A DNA stretch of 64,000 nucleotides from Cyanobacteria bacterium FACHB-DQ100 (GTDB lineage: Bacteria; Cyanobacteriota; Cyanobacteriia; Leptolyngbyales; Leptolyngbyaceae): assembly GCA_014695195.1 (NCBI GenBank), contig JACJNW010000016.1, forward strand, positions 1 through 64,000, read 5' to 3'. Numbering within the stretch: position 1 is the stretch's first letter; each line of letters starts with the position of its first letter. The notes beneath the pieces are model-generated. The model saw only the letters and a program-made list of their open reading frames with translations, made no database searches and was not told the DNA's origin. Positions 25,976-33,819 of the stretch are shown here, one piece after another. Both the position numbers and the translations under genes were made by a program.

Positions 25976-26533
25976 TCAGGTCGCAAGGGTTGGATCATCG
26001 CCCTCTAGAATTGTGCCCGTGAGCGTCGTATCTCTCAGATTCGCGCCGCTTAAATTTGCGTCTTCTAGTTCTGCATCGGCGAGATTTGCGTGATCGAGTT
26101 CAGCATTAGCAAGGTCAGCTTCACTCAAATCAGCAGATTCCAAGTCTGCACCACTCAGGGTTGCCTGGCTGAGGTCTGCTTGCGTTAAAGTTGCTTGAGC
26201 TAAATTTGCGACTTCGAGATCTGCATAGCTCAAATCTGCTCGATCGAGCAGTGCACTTTCTAAAATTGTGCCTTCTAACATTGCATCGCTTAAGTTTGCC
26301 CCAGTGAGAGTCGCTTGGCTAAGGTCTGCTCCACTCAAGTCAGCGCTACTCAAGTCTGCATCAGTCAGATTCGCGTTTCGCAAAATCGCTCCTTCTAAGT
26401 TTGCGCCTGCAAACACTACAGCGCTTAAATTCATGCCTTCTAAGTTCGCTTCAGCGAGATCTACGTTGCTGAAGTCCCGTTCTCCAGCCTCGTAGCGTTG
26501 CTGTAATTCTTGAATGTCGATCGGTTGTGTCAT
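25976..26533 (-). CDS. Pentapeptide-repeat protein
   Basis: 185 residues. After about 20 leading residues, nearly the whole protein is A(D/N)LXX pentapeptides (ANLEG, ADLSG, ADLSQ, ATLTG ...), about 28 copies, predicted to fold into a right-handed quadrilateral beta-helix. Cytoplasmic, no signal peptide. Functions of cyanobacterial pentapeptide proteins are mostly unknown; DNA-mimic roles as in gyrase protectors are possible but not shown here. Confidence 0.92.
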   Translation of the reverse strand: MTQPIDIQELQQRYEAGERDFSNVDLAEANLEGMNLSAVVFAGANLEGAILRNANLTDADLSSADLSGADLSQATLTGANLSDAMLEGTILESALLDRADLSYADLEVANLAQATLTQADLSQATLSGADLESADLSEADLANAELDHANLADAELEDANLSGANLRDTTLTGTILEGDDPTLAT

Positions 26534-26614
26534 AACAGTTCTTTTGTTGTTAAAGAGTCAACATCACTGCATGTTGTAAAAGATACGTGCGTTCGACGCA
26601 TCGACTCGCTACGT

Positions 26615-26805
26615 TACTCATCCGCCCCGGAATAGAATTCCGAGCTAACCGTGCGAAGTCCTGTGAACAGGACTAAGAGCAGATTTCAGGGCTACAGTCC
26701 CCCTCAGTAGACTTTGTTCCATTGAACCCAAAATAGAATTTGGGGCGGGACAGAATCGGAGTGAGAGGCTCTGTCGAACTAACGTTAATCCAAGAAATGA
26801 GTTTT
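26615..26805. repeat. Cluster of hairpins upstream of the GTG-start gene
   Basis: Four hairpins lie within about 170 nt: CGGAAT/ATTCCG around 26630-26644, AGTCCTGT/ACAGGACT around 26658-26675, CCCAAA/TTTGGG around 26728-26745 and GACAGA/TCTGTC around 26750-26780. Two of them share an ATAGAATT core. The pattern suggests a dispersed repeat element or a structured RNA leader. Confidence 0.55.
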
Positions 26806-26865
26806 TAAGCAAAATTGCCAATTCGCGCTAAAGTGATACAGTCAATCTCTTTGAAGCGCTCGATC

Positions 26866-27201
26866 GTGGATTACGAAACTGCTCGTCGTTTACTCATCGA
26901 TCACACGAATGTTAACGCTGCTGATACCTTCCTCGGACGGCTAAGGCAGGGTCAACCCCCTTTGCCGGGACAAGTCACTTCGATCTTGCTGGCATTGAAG
27001 GTTGTATTTGACGCGCTGAAAGATCAAATGGTAATCGATCGACAGCTAGCGACTGCATTATTTCTTGTTTCGAGTGAAGCAAGACAGTTATTTAACGGCG
27101 GACTGGCAAAAAGCTTAGAGTGTCCGCCGTTGCTAAATGAGGATTTAGGAAGAATTACGATCGCGGTAAAAAGCATTTTCTCAGGCACTTGGCAGGCTTA
27201 A
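26866..27201 (+). CDS. Conserved small cyanobacterial protein of unknown function
   Basis: 111 residues from GTG 26866 (VDYETARRLLIDH); an in-frame TTG at 26815 would add 17 residues. I recall similar all-helical cyanobacterial proteins beginning MDYxTA and containing LQQGQPPVPGQVTSLLLALK-like sequence, here RLRQGQPPLPGQVTSILLAL, some of them labelled dethiobiotin synthetase without evidence. There is no P-loop here, so that name should not be used. Lies downstream of a hairpin cluster that may form its leader. Confidence 0.78.
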   Translation: MDYETARRLLIDHTNVNAADTFLGRLRQGQPPLPGQVTSILLALKVVFDALKDQMVIDRQLATALFLVSSEARQLFNGGLAKSLECPPLLNEDLGRITIAVKSIFSGTWQA

Positions 27202-27222
27202 TTCCGCGATCGCTGCTATTCG

Positions 27223-28098
27223 CTACGCTTTTTCCCACAGTTCCCGAACCTTATCGGGCAAGAACTGTGCAACTTCTTGAATGCGCTCTTGTGAAAGCTC
27301 ATCTTTGGTGGCTGAAAAGACTGCCGAAACGACTTGTTCAGGCGTAGTGTTCGGTTGTAAGCCAGCTTCTTGTTTGACTCGGAACAAGAATGTATCTGCT
27401 TTAATTTTCAGAGGCGGACGAATGTGGCTGAGGAAATGCACGATCGGGTTTGTATCTTCCCACAAGTCAGAGACTTGGGTTGCAAGGGGTGTTGCCGTGT
27501 AGAGGGTGCGATCGGGGTTGCCTTCATCAAGCGGCACATGCAGCTCTTCGGAGACATGTTCGACGGCTTCATTGGTCATCATGTCGCGCATGGTACGGAA
27601 GACCACTTCGGTAATGTCGCGAGCATCATACAGGTCAGAAATTCCGCCTTTGAGGGCGACTTTTTCGAGGAAGGGCGTGTCTTTGGTCGCGATCGGAACC
27701 GTTTGCCCCTTTTGCATGGTTTTCGGCGGATTGACTTCCATATCTCGGAGCATATCCCGCCCCCGCTGAGTCAGTTCCGCCTTTTTGAACTCAATTAAAT
27801 GCGGCAATGGGCCATCAGGCGCACCATAGGTATTGGCAACTCTAAAGCCAAACTCTTCTTCATTCACAGCATTCGGCACGTCGTCTTGATTGCCGTAAGC
27901 GTTTCCGGAGAATTCAGCGTTAATGTACTGTCTTTGGTTGAGATAGTCTAAGTGACCGAGAAACTCAGCAGGAGTCATGGGAATGCCAGTAAAGTCGGTT
28001 TCAGTAAACTTTACTGGATCAGGGCCAGGGCCTTGATCGCTCTCATCAATCTTTTTCAGCATGATGTAAACCACGTCGTCGCGGATCGTGATCGTCAT
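27223..28098 (-). CDS. DUF2267-containing protein
   Basis: 291 residues from ATG 28098, which has AGGAGAA at a good distance; the longer frame to 28158 lacks one. The first 200 residues are unrecognised, with an acidic N-terminus (TITIRDDVVYIMLKKIDES) and repeated mentions of helix-forming charged sequence. Residues about 225-291 match DUF2267 (LKIKADTFLFRVKQEAGL, EQVVSAVFSATKDELSQERI, VAQFLPDKVRELW). DUF2267 proteins are common in stress-related clusters and usually act in the cytoplasm; their function is unknown. Confidence 0.82.
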   Translation of the reverse strand: MTITIRDDVVYIMLKKIDESDQGPGPDPVKFTETDFTGIPMTPAEFLGHLDYLNQRQYINAEFSGNAYGNQDDVPNAVNEEEFGFRVANTYGAPDGPLPHLIEFKKAELTQRGRDMLRDMEVNPPKTMQKGQTVPIATKDTPFLEKVALKGGISDLYDARDITEVVFRTMRDMMTNEAVEHVSEELHVPLDEGNPDRTLYTATPLATQVSDLWEDTNPIVHFLSHIRPPLKIKADTFLFRVKQEAGLQPNTTPEQVVSAVFSATKDELSQERIQEVAQFLPDKVRELWEKA

Positions 28099-28341
28099 AA
28101 TTCTTCTCCTATAAATTGGGACTCCCCAACTATTCCGCGATCGGGCAGAATCCATCATCCATCATGTGAGACATTCGTAACTTTGATCTGCGTCTACCAA
28201 AAGTAGGAAGACAAACCGATCGTTGCTCCGCACTTTTATAGTAAAAATGAAGAAATCCCCAAGGCGGAGGTAAACTAGGGGCAGATAGCGCTACCGTAGA
28301 CACAACTGTAGACACAACTGCGGATTTTTACGAGCGACTGT

Positions 28342-28830
28342 ATGACGAACTATCAACAAACTTTGGAAACTTCTGGCGCAAACACAGCCGCGCTGGGCAG
28401 TGAAGCGATCGCTAGCGTTGACCTGATTCAAGTGATCGAAACGGTGATCAGCAGCTTAGACCAGACCGATAGCGCAATGGTTAGCCACACTGAAGGTGAA
28501 GGTGGTTATGTTTGGAAGTTCAAATATGGCAGCGTAGAAACCTTCGTGCAGTTGACTGGTACAACTGATGAAGATACGTTGACTGCGTGGGCGAGTGTTC
28601 TAAAGCTACCTGTGCAGAATGAGGCGCAATTAACGCGCAAATTGCTGGAGATGAATTGGTTAACGACGCTGGAGGCGCACTTTGCGATCTTTAACGATCA
28701 AATCGCAGTGGTTTCTTCGCGCACGGTTGCAGACTTATCACCGGGTGAGATTTCTCGATTAATTACGCTTGTGGCGACGATCGCAGACGAAAAGGACGAT
28801 GCTTTACGAGCAGAGTTTGGCAGCGCTTAA
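28342..28830 (+). CDS. YbjN-like / type III chaperone-fold protein
   Basis: 162 residues. Sequence after residue 25 follows the YbjN pattern: VIETVISSLDQTDSAMV, GYVWKFKYGSVETFVQL, LTAWASVLKLP, LTRKLLEMNWLTTLEAHFAIFNDQIAVVSSR and LSPGEISRLITLVATIADEKD. The fold resembles type III secretion chaperones, but in cyanobacteria the proteins are soluble and of unknown function. Lies divergent from the DUF2267 gene; direct repeats and a hairpin follow its stop. Confidence 0.75.
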   Translation: MTNYQQTLETSGANTAALGSEAIASVDLIQVIETVISSLDQTDSAMVSHTEGEGGYVWKFKYGSVETFVQLTGTTDEDTLTAWASVLKLPVQNEAQLTRKLLEMNWLTTLEAHFAIFNDQIAVVSSRTVADLSPGEISRLITLVATIADEKDDALRAEFGSA

Positions 28831-28842
28831 CTCAGACAAAAG

Positions 28843-28881
28843 TTCAAGTCCAAAGCTTCAAGTCTAAAAGCTTCAAGTTCA
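28843..28881. repeat. Three short direct repeats after the YbjN-like gene
   Basis: TTCAAGTCCAAAGC, TTCAAGTCTAAAAGC and TTCAAGTTCAAAAA follow one another with little change, just past the stop at 28830. They are probably replication slippage in a non-coding 3' region. Confidence 0.6.
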
Positions 28882-28882
28882 A

Positions 28883-28913
28883 AAACTCCAAGAGTTCTAA
28901 ACCCTTGGAGTTT
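28883..28913. terminator. Hairpin between convergent genes
   Basis: AAACTCCAAG (28883-28892) pairs perfectly with CTTGGAGTTT (28904-28913), giving a 10-bp stem with an 11-nt loop between the convergent YbjN-like and carotenoid-protein genes. Flanking A-rich (5') and TTTCAC (3') sequence fits a weak bidirectional terminator. Confidence 0.6.
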
Positions 28914-28928
28914 CACAGCATCTAAAAA

Positions 28929-29402
28929 TTATGCTTTCGATGTTGTACCCATGCGTTGTACTCCGGCTTGCATGAATCCAACTCGTTCTTCAAAGCTCAG
29001 CCCAGAAATAAAATCGCTAAATTCATGGGTTTGTTGTGGCAGTTTGTAGTCTGAAGGAACGTTAATGATCTCGCCGCTTTCCATGCCCTGTCCTAAAAGC
29101 AGCCAGACTTCAATTCGCGCACTGTTGCTCATTGCACTATAAGTCTTTCCAAATTCGCTGTCTGCGCCGCTGAGAATATCGCGTTGTGCTTGCAGTTGCT
29201 GTTCTTGGGGAAGAGCCTTGATTTCACCATAAAGGATATGAGCAAGATTATCCGCAGTTGCAGGGGGAGCAGGTGTTAGCTCATCTTTGATGTCTAGATA
29301 GCCATACCACAGTAATGCAAGCTGAGTGTCGATGTCGTAGCGTTGAAACATTGATAACGCGCGCTTAGTATTTTCGCTTTGAGAATCAATTGCGTAAGAC
29401 AT
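28929..29402 (-). CDS. Helical carotenoid protein (OCP N-terminal-domain homologue)
   Basis: 157 residues, an all-helical homologue of the carotenoid-binding N-domain of orange carotenoid protein. Trp32 and Tyr35 (LALLWYGYLDI) and Trp100 (ARIEVWLLLG) match the carotenoid-contacting residues of OCP (Trp41, Tyr44, Trp110). The Arg of OCP that salt-bridges to the C-domain (Arg155) appears to be Gln145 here, as expected for a solo protein. Helical carotenoid proteins bind keto-carotenoids and act in phycobilisome quenching or singlet-oxygen removal depending on clade; the clade cannot be fixed by eye. No C-terminal-domain homologue is nearby. Confidence 0.92.
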   Translation of the reverse strand: MSYAIDSQSENTKRALSMFQRYDIDTQLALLWYGYLDIKDELTPAPPATADNLAHILYGEIKALPQEQQLQAQRDILSGADSEFGKTYSAMSNSARIEVWLLLGQGMESGEIINVPSDYKLPQQTHEFSDFISGLSFEERVGFMQAGVQRMGTTSKA

Positions 29403-29785
29403 AAAGCTCCTAGAAAATATGTGTGAATGTCTTCACGGTAGTTGTCGGACTCGATCTCTTAACCTTGCAAAAGATAGATACGATACAGTTGCCTTTTAAC
29501 AGATGTTGGTTCTTATACCGAATTGATCTTTAATCGCTACAGATCTTGCAAGCCCCCTAAATCCCCCACAAGTGGGGGACTTCAAGCCAAAGAAGGATTG
29601 AATTCTCAAAGTCCCCATTCTGGGGGATTTAGGGGGCGGAGGATCTGTAGCATTAACAAATTGATTGGGTATTAAAGCTGCGATCAGACGGATTGAGCCT
29701 ATTTTCTCTACAAGCTTTTATCATTGCTACACTTTTATCACTGCTACAATAGAAAAAGAAGAAGCTTGAAACTGAGCTTGATTAG
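29403..29785. other. 383-nt gap containing a MITE-like element
   Basis: No gene. Most of the middle is the inverted-repeat element at 29515-29672; the flanks must hold the promoters of the divergent carotenoid-protein and lipoate-ligase genes. Confidence 0.6.
29515..29672. mobile_element. MITE-like inverted-repeat element, copy 1
   Basis: About 158 bp with long imperfect terminal inverted repeats: the left end ATACCGAATTGATC...GCTACAGATC mirrors the right end GATCTGTAGC...TTGATTGGGTAT. Inside, GCCCCCTAAATCCCCC and GGGGGATTTAGGGGGC also pair, so the whole element can fold into one hairpin. TA dinucleotides at the ends suggest target duplication by an IS630/Tc1-type transposase (inference). 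A shorter relative lies at 62069-62172. No coding capacity. Confidence 0.8.
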
Positions 29786-30493
29786 ATGAATGAGTGGCGG
29801 TTGATTCCCATAATTCAAGCTCCTGGACAATTGCAAATGGCGATCGATACCTGGTTGCTAGAGCAGCATCGATCTGGCTCACATCCACCCACTTTGCGCT
29901 TTTATACTTGGTCGCCCACCGCCATCTCACTCGGCTATCATCAGCGCCATTATCCTGATGCTTGGCAGTCTTTGGCTTGGAATGGAGGTGCGATCGACCT
30001 TGTGCGCCGTCCAAGCGGAGGTCGAGCCGTGTTGCATCAGGGTGATTTGACTTACGCTGTGATTATGTCTGGCTTGGGGCAGAAGCGAATGCAGGCATAT
30101 CAAGCGATTTGTGAGTTTCTCATTCAGGGATGGAAGCGGTTAGGCATTCAGCTACAGTACGGGGACGCAGGACGGGGATATATTCATAATCCCAACTGTT
30201 TTGGGACTGCGACAGGGGCAGATTTGATCACACTTGACGGGATTAAATTGATTGGAAGTGCTCAGTTGCGGCGAGAGGATGCGATTTTGCAGCATGGCTC
30301 AATGCAGATTCAAACAGACGTGGAATTGTTTGAGCAAGTGTTTGGTCAACCATTAACGTTATTGGAGTTAACAGTTTCGATCGAGACGATCGTAGAGACG
30401 CTAATTGATGCTGCAAGGGATTGTTTTGGAATTGATTTTACAATTCAGCCTTTAACAGAATTGGAATGGAATCAGATTACTGAACTTCTTTGA
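29786..30493 (+). CDS. Lipoate/biotin protein ligase family protein (LplA-like)
   Basis: 235 residues. Matches the BPL/LplA/LipB fold: WRLIPIIQAPGQLQMAIDTWLL, LRFYTWSPTAISLGYHQ, VRRPSGGRAVLHQGDLTYAVI (the conserved RR-SGGRAV-H ligand-binding motif) and DGIKLIGSAQLRRED with its lysine. It attaches or transfers lipoyl (or octanoyl) groups to 2-oxoacid-dehydrogenase E2 subunits or GcvH. Which reaction it performs cannot be told by eye. The 3' end overlaps the convergent mobA gene by 17 nt. Confidence 0.9.
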   Translation: MNEWRLIPIIQAPGQLQMAIDTWLLEQHRSGSHPPTLRFYTWSPTAISLGYHQRHYPDAWQSLAWNGGAIDLVRRPSGGRAVLHQGDLTYAVIMSGLGQKRMQAYQAICEFLIQGWKRLGIQLQYGDAGRGYIHNPNCFGTATGADLITLDGIKLIGSAQLRREDAILQHGSMQIQTDVELFEQVFGQPLTLLELTVSIETIVETLIDAARDCFGIDFTIQPLTELEWNQITELL

Positions 30494-31037
30494 GATCATC
30501 CGGAGTATTACAGTTTAAGAGCATTTGCCGATCTCGAAGCTGTAATTCCTGCACCGTTTCAGAATCAAGCCACTCCTGAAACGATCGCTTTCCTCCCGCA
30601 ATGTAGCTTTGCAAGCTGGAGAGTCGATCGCGGCGATAAAATCCACACAAAGGCTCCCATCCTTCCTGGCTTCTCGCGACCACAATAGGCACGTCGGAAA
30701 GTTGTGTCGTGCATTCTTTAAGTGCTTCACCTTCTAATCGAGGTAAATCACAAGCCAGCAGTAACACCCAGTCCGTTGAAACTTGCGTTAGAGCTTCAGA
30801 AAAGGCAATCAGGGGCGATCGTGGGCTTGTTTCTTGAATCCACTGCACCCCTGAAACAATTGATTGATAGCGATCGCACCAAGAAGTCACGATATAAATC
30901 AAATCAGTACAGTGCCTTGCTGCATCACAAGTTCGTTTTAGCAATGGAACGCCATCTACCTCAATCAACGCTTTATCGCGTCCCATGCGGGAACTTTTGC
31001 CGCCTGCAAGAACGATCGCACTTAGAGAATGATTCAT
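30477..31037 (-). CDS. mobA: Molybdenum cofactor guanylyltransferase MobA
   Basis: 186 residues from ATG 31037. The nucleotidyltransferase motif LAGGKSSRMGRDKALI is intact, followed by the metal-binding LLLACDLPRLE and PLCGFYRRD. MobA transfers GMP to molybdopterin to form the MGD cofactor of enzymes such as nitrate reductase. Its ATG overlaps the TGA of the upstream TIGR02588 gene by one base (TGATG), so translation is probably coupled. Confidence 0.93.
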   Translation of the reverse strand: MNHSLSAIVLAGGKSSRMGRDKALIEVDGVPLLKRTCDAARHCTDLIYIVTSWCDRYQSIVSGVQWIQETSPRSPLIAFSEALTQVSTDWVLLLACDLPRLEGEALKECTTQLSDVPIVVARSQEGWEPLCGFYRRDRLSSLQSYIAGGKRSFQEWLDSETVQELQLRDRQMLLNCNTPDDLKEVQ

Positions 31038-31429
31038 CACGGAATTTTATAGCTTGCGACTCGGACAACTAATTGACCCTGACGCGGATCGCGCTGAAAC
31101 ACAAATGCACCTTCTTCCTTCTCACCCCTCGATAAGAAATCAATCTGCTGGTCACCCGATTCTAAAACGCGATCGCCCGCCTTTAATTCTGCAACCACTT
31201 GCACTGATTCTACAGTTTCACCGCCTGTATTCGTCACTTCAAAGGGGACATAAAATTTCCCATTCGTATTACGAATCTCACGCTGTTCGATTGAAATGGC
31301 GGCAGGTTCATAGCGCTCGCTAACCCACACATAAATCACCAAGCCAGCGATCGTGCCCAAAATGCTGCTCGCAATTCCAAACGTGATCCATTCAGCAGGC
31401 GATCGAGTTTCTCGTTTTGCTTGTGGCAT
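31037..31429 (-). CDS. TIGR02588 family protein
   Basis: 130 residues. One N-terminal membrane anchor (WITFGIASSILGTIAGLVIYVWV) and a periplasmic beta-sandwich-like domain (KFYVPFEVTNTGGETVESVQVVAEL). This family is regularly encoded next to a TIGR02587 membrane protein, as it is here (9-nt gap), and the two probably form a complex; function is unknown. mobA follows with overlapping stop/start. Confidence 0.9.
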   Translation of the reverse strand: MPQAKRETRSPAEWITFGIASSILGTIAGLVIYVWVSERYEPAAISIEQREIRNTNGKFYVPFEVTNTGGETVESVQVVAELKAGDRVLESGDQQIDFLSRGEKEEGAFVFQRDPRQGQLVVRVASYKIP

Positions 31430-31438
31430 CCTTTTCTC

Positions 31439-32293
31439 CTAAGCTGCTAATCGTCCTGCTGCACCCCCAACCGCCGCAGGCAATCCGAGTAAAACCGTGT
31501 ATCTTAGCCACAACTGCCACGGATCATCGAAGTGCAGCTTTTGAAAGAACACTAACATCAGCATTGCAGCAAACAATGAGACTAAATAGGCTGCGATCGT
31601 TTCACCCCAAGGACGCTGAAACACACCCTTATGCTGATAGCGCTGGGATTGATTTGTGAATCCTGCCGCAAACACAATGCAGTACGACACCAACAAGGAT
31701 GCTGCAATCATCGCAAGCAACCATCCACCTGTTACCGCTGATGCCAACATAGGAATCTCATCAGTGGGGGCAATGTTAAATGCAATCACAAGCGCACCGA
31801 TTAAAGTCGCTGAAATATCCGATAACGTTGCATTACCTTGACGTGCAGGTGGATCATCACCCGATCGCGATTCATCTTTCCCTAAAAACTGATTCGCCAA
31901 CGCCACACCGAATGTAAAGGGGACGCTTTCGTAAATCAATTTACCCAGCACTTCAATTAACGGCGCATCGAATCTGATTTCTCGCAGTAATACTAAGGTT
32001 GCACCACTACACACTAAACCGATCGCTAAAGCTTTAATCGTATCTTTCACAGCATTGATCGTTCTGATATCGTTGCCGTGACGAAATCCCGAAGCCTGGT
32101 TTAATAGCAATACAATTAAGAATGTCAATACTAAAGCAAATAGCATTCTGAATGGACTGACATAGGAACCAATCCACCAAACCTCCATCGTATAAAGCAA
32201 TGGAATCCCGAGCAAAAAACCACCCGATGCGCCCCGAACTAAATCTGTTAGCTCAGTTTTCCACTGCTTGCTAAGATGAGTCAACATAAGCAA
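31439..32293 (-). CDS. TIGR02587 family integral membrane protein
   Basis: 284 residues with about seven or eight hydrophobic segments, for example LLGIPLLYTMEVWWIGSYVSP-like and FRMLFALVLTFLIVLLLN. The DMEVWW-like region MEVWWIG at about residue 41 is characteristic. It is partner of the TIGR02588 protein encoded directly downstream. Likely starts at the first or third Met (MLMLTHL). No substrate or reaction is known for the family. Confidence 0.9.
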   Translation of the reverse strand: MLMLTHLSKQWKTELTDLVRGASGGFLLGIPLLYTMEVWWIGSYVSPFRMLFALVLTFLIVLLLNQASGFRHGNDIRTINAVKDTIKALAIGLVCSGATLVLLREIRFDAPLIEVLGKLIYESVPFTFGVALANQFLGKDESRSGDDPPARQGNATLSDISATLIGALVIAFNIAPTDEIPMLASAVTGGWLLAMIAASLLVSYCIVFAAGFTNQSQRYQHKGVFQRPWGETIAAYLVSLFAAMLMLVFFQKLHFDDPWQLWLRYTVLLGLPAAVGGAAGRLAA

Positions 32294-32362
32294 TGCCCGA
32301 AGCGTTAGACTCTAAACTAATGAGTTTGCGATCGTGGTGTCATTCCTCTACAGATAGAAAGT

Positions 32363-32680
32363 ATGGTTATCGAATGGCTGAAAGTTAAAGTTCCGCTAGA
32401 ACTTCGGGAAACTTATATTCAAAAAGATGCTGAGATTTGGACAGAAACTTTGTCAAAATATCCAGGCTATGTCGGTAAGGAAATTTGGTTCAATCCCAAA
32501 GATGACACCGACTTGATTATGGTGATTTACTGGCAAACCAAAGACGCTTGGAAAGGCATTCCCGCCTCGGTTCTCGAAGAGACTGACCGACGATTCACAG
32601 CAGCAATGGGACAATCCTTCCCATTTGCCGAAGAAGGCGAATATCAAGTCCGCAAATTTAGCGAACCCTCTGTGAAGTAA
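32363..32680 (+). CDS. TIGR03792 family (dimeric alpha-beta barrel) protein
   Basis: 105 residues: MVIEWLKVKVPLELRETYIQ, KYPGYVGKEIWFNPKD and LIMVIYWQTKDAWKGIP. It resembles small antibiotic-biosynthesis-monooxygenase-like (ABM) dimeric barrels, in which TIGR03792 is a cyanobacterial subgroup of unknown function. Soluble. Lies divergent from the TIGR02587 gene with a 69-nt gap. Confidence 0.85.
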   Translation: MVIEWLKVKVPLELRETYIQKDAEIWTETLSKYPGYVGKEIWFNPKDDTDLIMVIYWQTKDAWKGIPASVLEETDRRFTAAMGQSFPFAEEGEYQVRKFSEPSVK

Positions 32681-32736
32681 AGCTACGCACTCTATGATTA
32701 GCTACGCACTCTATAGTTAGCTACGACTCTATGATT
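32681..32736. repeat. Three tandem 19-nt repeats spanning the zinc-ribbon gene start
   Basis: AGCTACGCACTCTATGATT at 32681-32699, AGCTACGCACTCTATAGTT at 32700-32718 and AGCTACGACTCTATGATT (18 nt) at 32719-32736. The third copy contains the ATG of the next gene (32731). The first copy contains the same ATGATT, which is followed by a stop after eight codons. Confidence 0.9.
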
Positions 32737-33081
32737 AACTGTCCTCGCTGCGGTCAATCCGTTCGATCCGATGCGATCGCTTGTCCTCGCTGTCGCACCT
32801 CACTCAAAGCTCATGGTCATCCCGGCATCGTACTTCATCGCGCTACCGGAACCGAGCCCCTCTGCAAAACCTGTATCTATGATGCAGATGATACCTGCAA
32901 CTATCCCCAACGCCCTGATGCTTGGGAATGCACGATGTATCACAATGCCACAGTGCCGATCGTTAGCAATCCATCCCGGTATGAAATGACTCCGGCTGCT
33001 TGGGCACGACGAAACGCGGGATGGATTGCTTTAGTGATTCTACTTGTATTCAGCTTCGGCTTAGCCTTATCGCGCCGCTAG
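32731..33081 (+). CDS. Zinc-ribbon protein with C-terminal membrane anchor
   Basis: 116 residues. The N-terminal zinc ribbon CPRCGQSVRSDAIACPRC is followed by a second Cys-rich stretch (EPLCKTCIYDADDTCNYP ... WECTMYH), then a polar segment and a C-terminal helix (AGWIALVILLVFSFGLALSRR), giving a tail-anchored layout. Not recognised as a named family. The start is inside a triplicated 19-nt repeat. The stop lies 2 nt from the convergent GvpL/F-like gene. Confidence 0.82.
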   Translation: MINCPRCGQSVRSDAIACPRCRTSLKAHGHPGIVLHRATGTEPLCKTCIYDADDTCNYPQRPDAWECTMYHNATVPIVSNPSRYEMTPAAWARRNAGWIALVILLVFSFGLALSRR

Positions 33082-33083
33082 TA

Positions 33084-33761
33084 TTACACAAAATGATACG
33101 GCGGTAATGCTTCTCCTAATCCTAATTCCCATTGTGGATATTGATTTTGCCATTTACTCAGATGTTGATAAAGCGACATCTCATCCTGTTTATTAATCAA
33201 TAAATACAGCTTCTCAACCCCATCTGAACCTGCTTTGAGTTTGGCATCCGGATAGACCTGTTCAATTTCTGCCAAAATCTGCTGAAATTCCTGCTGTTGC
33301 TGGTCTTTTTGGTCGAGATGCGCTTGATACTGCTGCTTTTTTGCCTGAAAGTAATCCCGTCCTTTCGTGCTGCCATTCATTTCTGGATTGCTTGGTAACT
33401 CAAGCTCGATCGGGGTTAGCTTCAGCCGATATTCTGCCTTTCCTTCTAGCTGATTCAGCTTGCCTAAATACTTGTCGCGATTTTCGTTCAGATGAGCAAT
33501 CAGATGATCGCGAGACAAAAACTGTGTTCCAAACCGAAGCGGCAAAATCGTCACTTGCCAAAACAAATCACAAATCACGCGATCGTGCGCGAGCACGGCT
33601 TGCACCAATCGGTCATCATCGTTCTGCACCGCTTCAAACTCTAACTCTGGTTCCACCAAAGCTGCTAAAGCACCCGTTTCAATGACTTCTAAATCCCCGT
33701 CAATTCCTGCACTCAGCTGTAGCGGTGTAGTTGGCGTTTTGAAGAAAGCGTAGGTATACAT
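33084..33761 (-). CDS. Second gas-vesicle GvpL/GvpF family protein (GvpW-like)
   Basis: 225 residues from ATG 33761 (MYTYAFFKTP), which matches the usual GvpF/L start; a longer frame to 33851 would overlap lpxB. The N-domain runs from there through VTILPLRFGTQF, the signature also present in the operon's GvpF as LLPLQFGLTI. A coiled-coil insert (AKKQQYQAHLDQKDQQQQEF) precedes a C-domain (GVEKLYLLINKQDEMSLYQH). It probably acts in gas-vesicle assembly, like the additional GvpF/L paralogue (GvpW) of other cyanobacteria. Separated from the gvp operon by 18 kb and located 58 nt after lpxB. Confidence 0.88.
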   Translation of the reverse strand: MYTYAFFKTPTTPLQLSAGIDGDLEVIETGALAALVEPELEFEAVQNDDDRLVQAVLAHDRVICDLFWQVTILPLRFGTQFLSRDHLIAHLNENRDKYLGKLNQLEGKAEYRLKLTPIELELPSNPEMNGSTKGRDYFQAKKQQYQAHLDQKDQQQQEFQQILAEIEQVYPDAKLKAGSDGVEKLYLLINKQDEMSLYQHLSKWQNQYPQWELGLGEALPPYHFV

Positions 33762-33819
33762 GGCTCGAACGATGCTCCATTCTGAGTCTATGCGATCGTG
33801 CAGGTTTTCCTGGTGAACT

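Noticed and set aside
25976-26533. Regular 15-nt periodicity suggesting a DNA tandem repeat
   Set aside because: It reflects pentapeptide codons of the A(D/N)LXX protein.
26815-27201. Dethiobiotin synthetase
   Set aside because: That label is attached to some similar proteins, but there is no P-loop or other synthetase motif.
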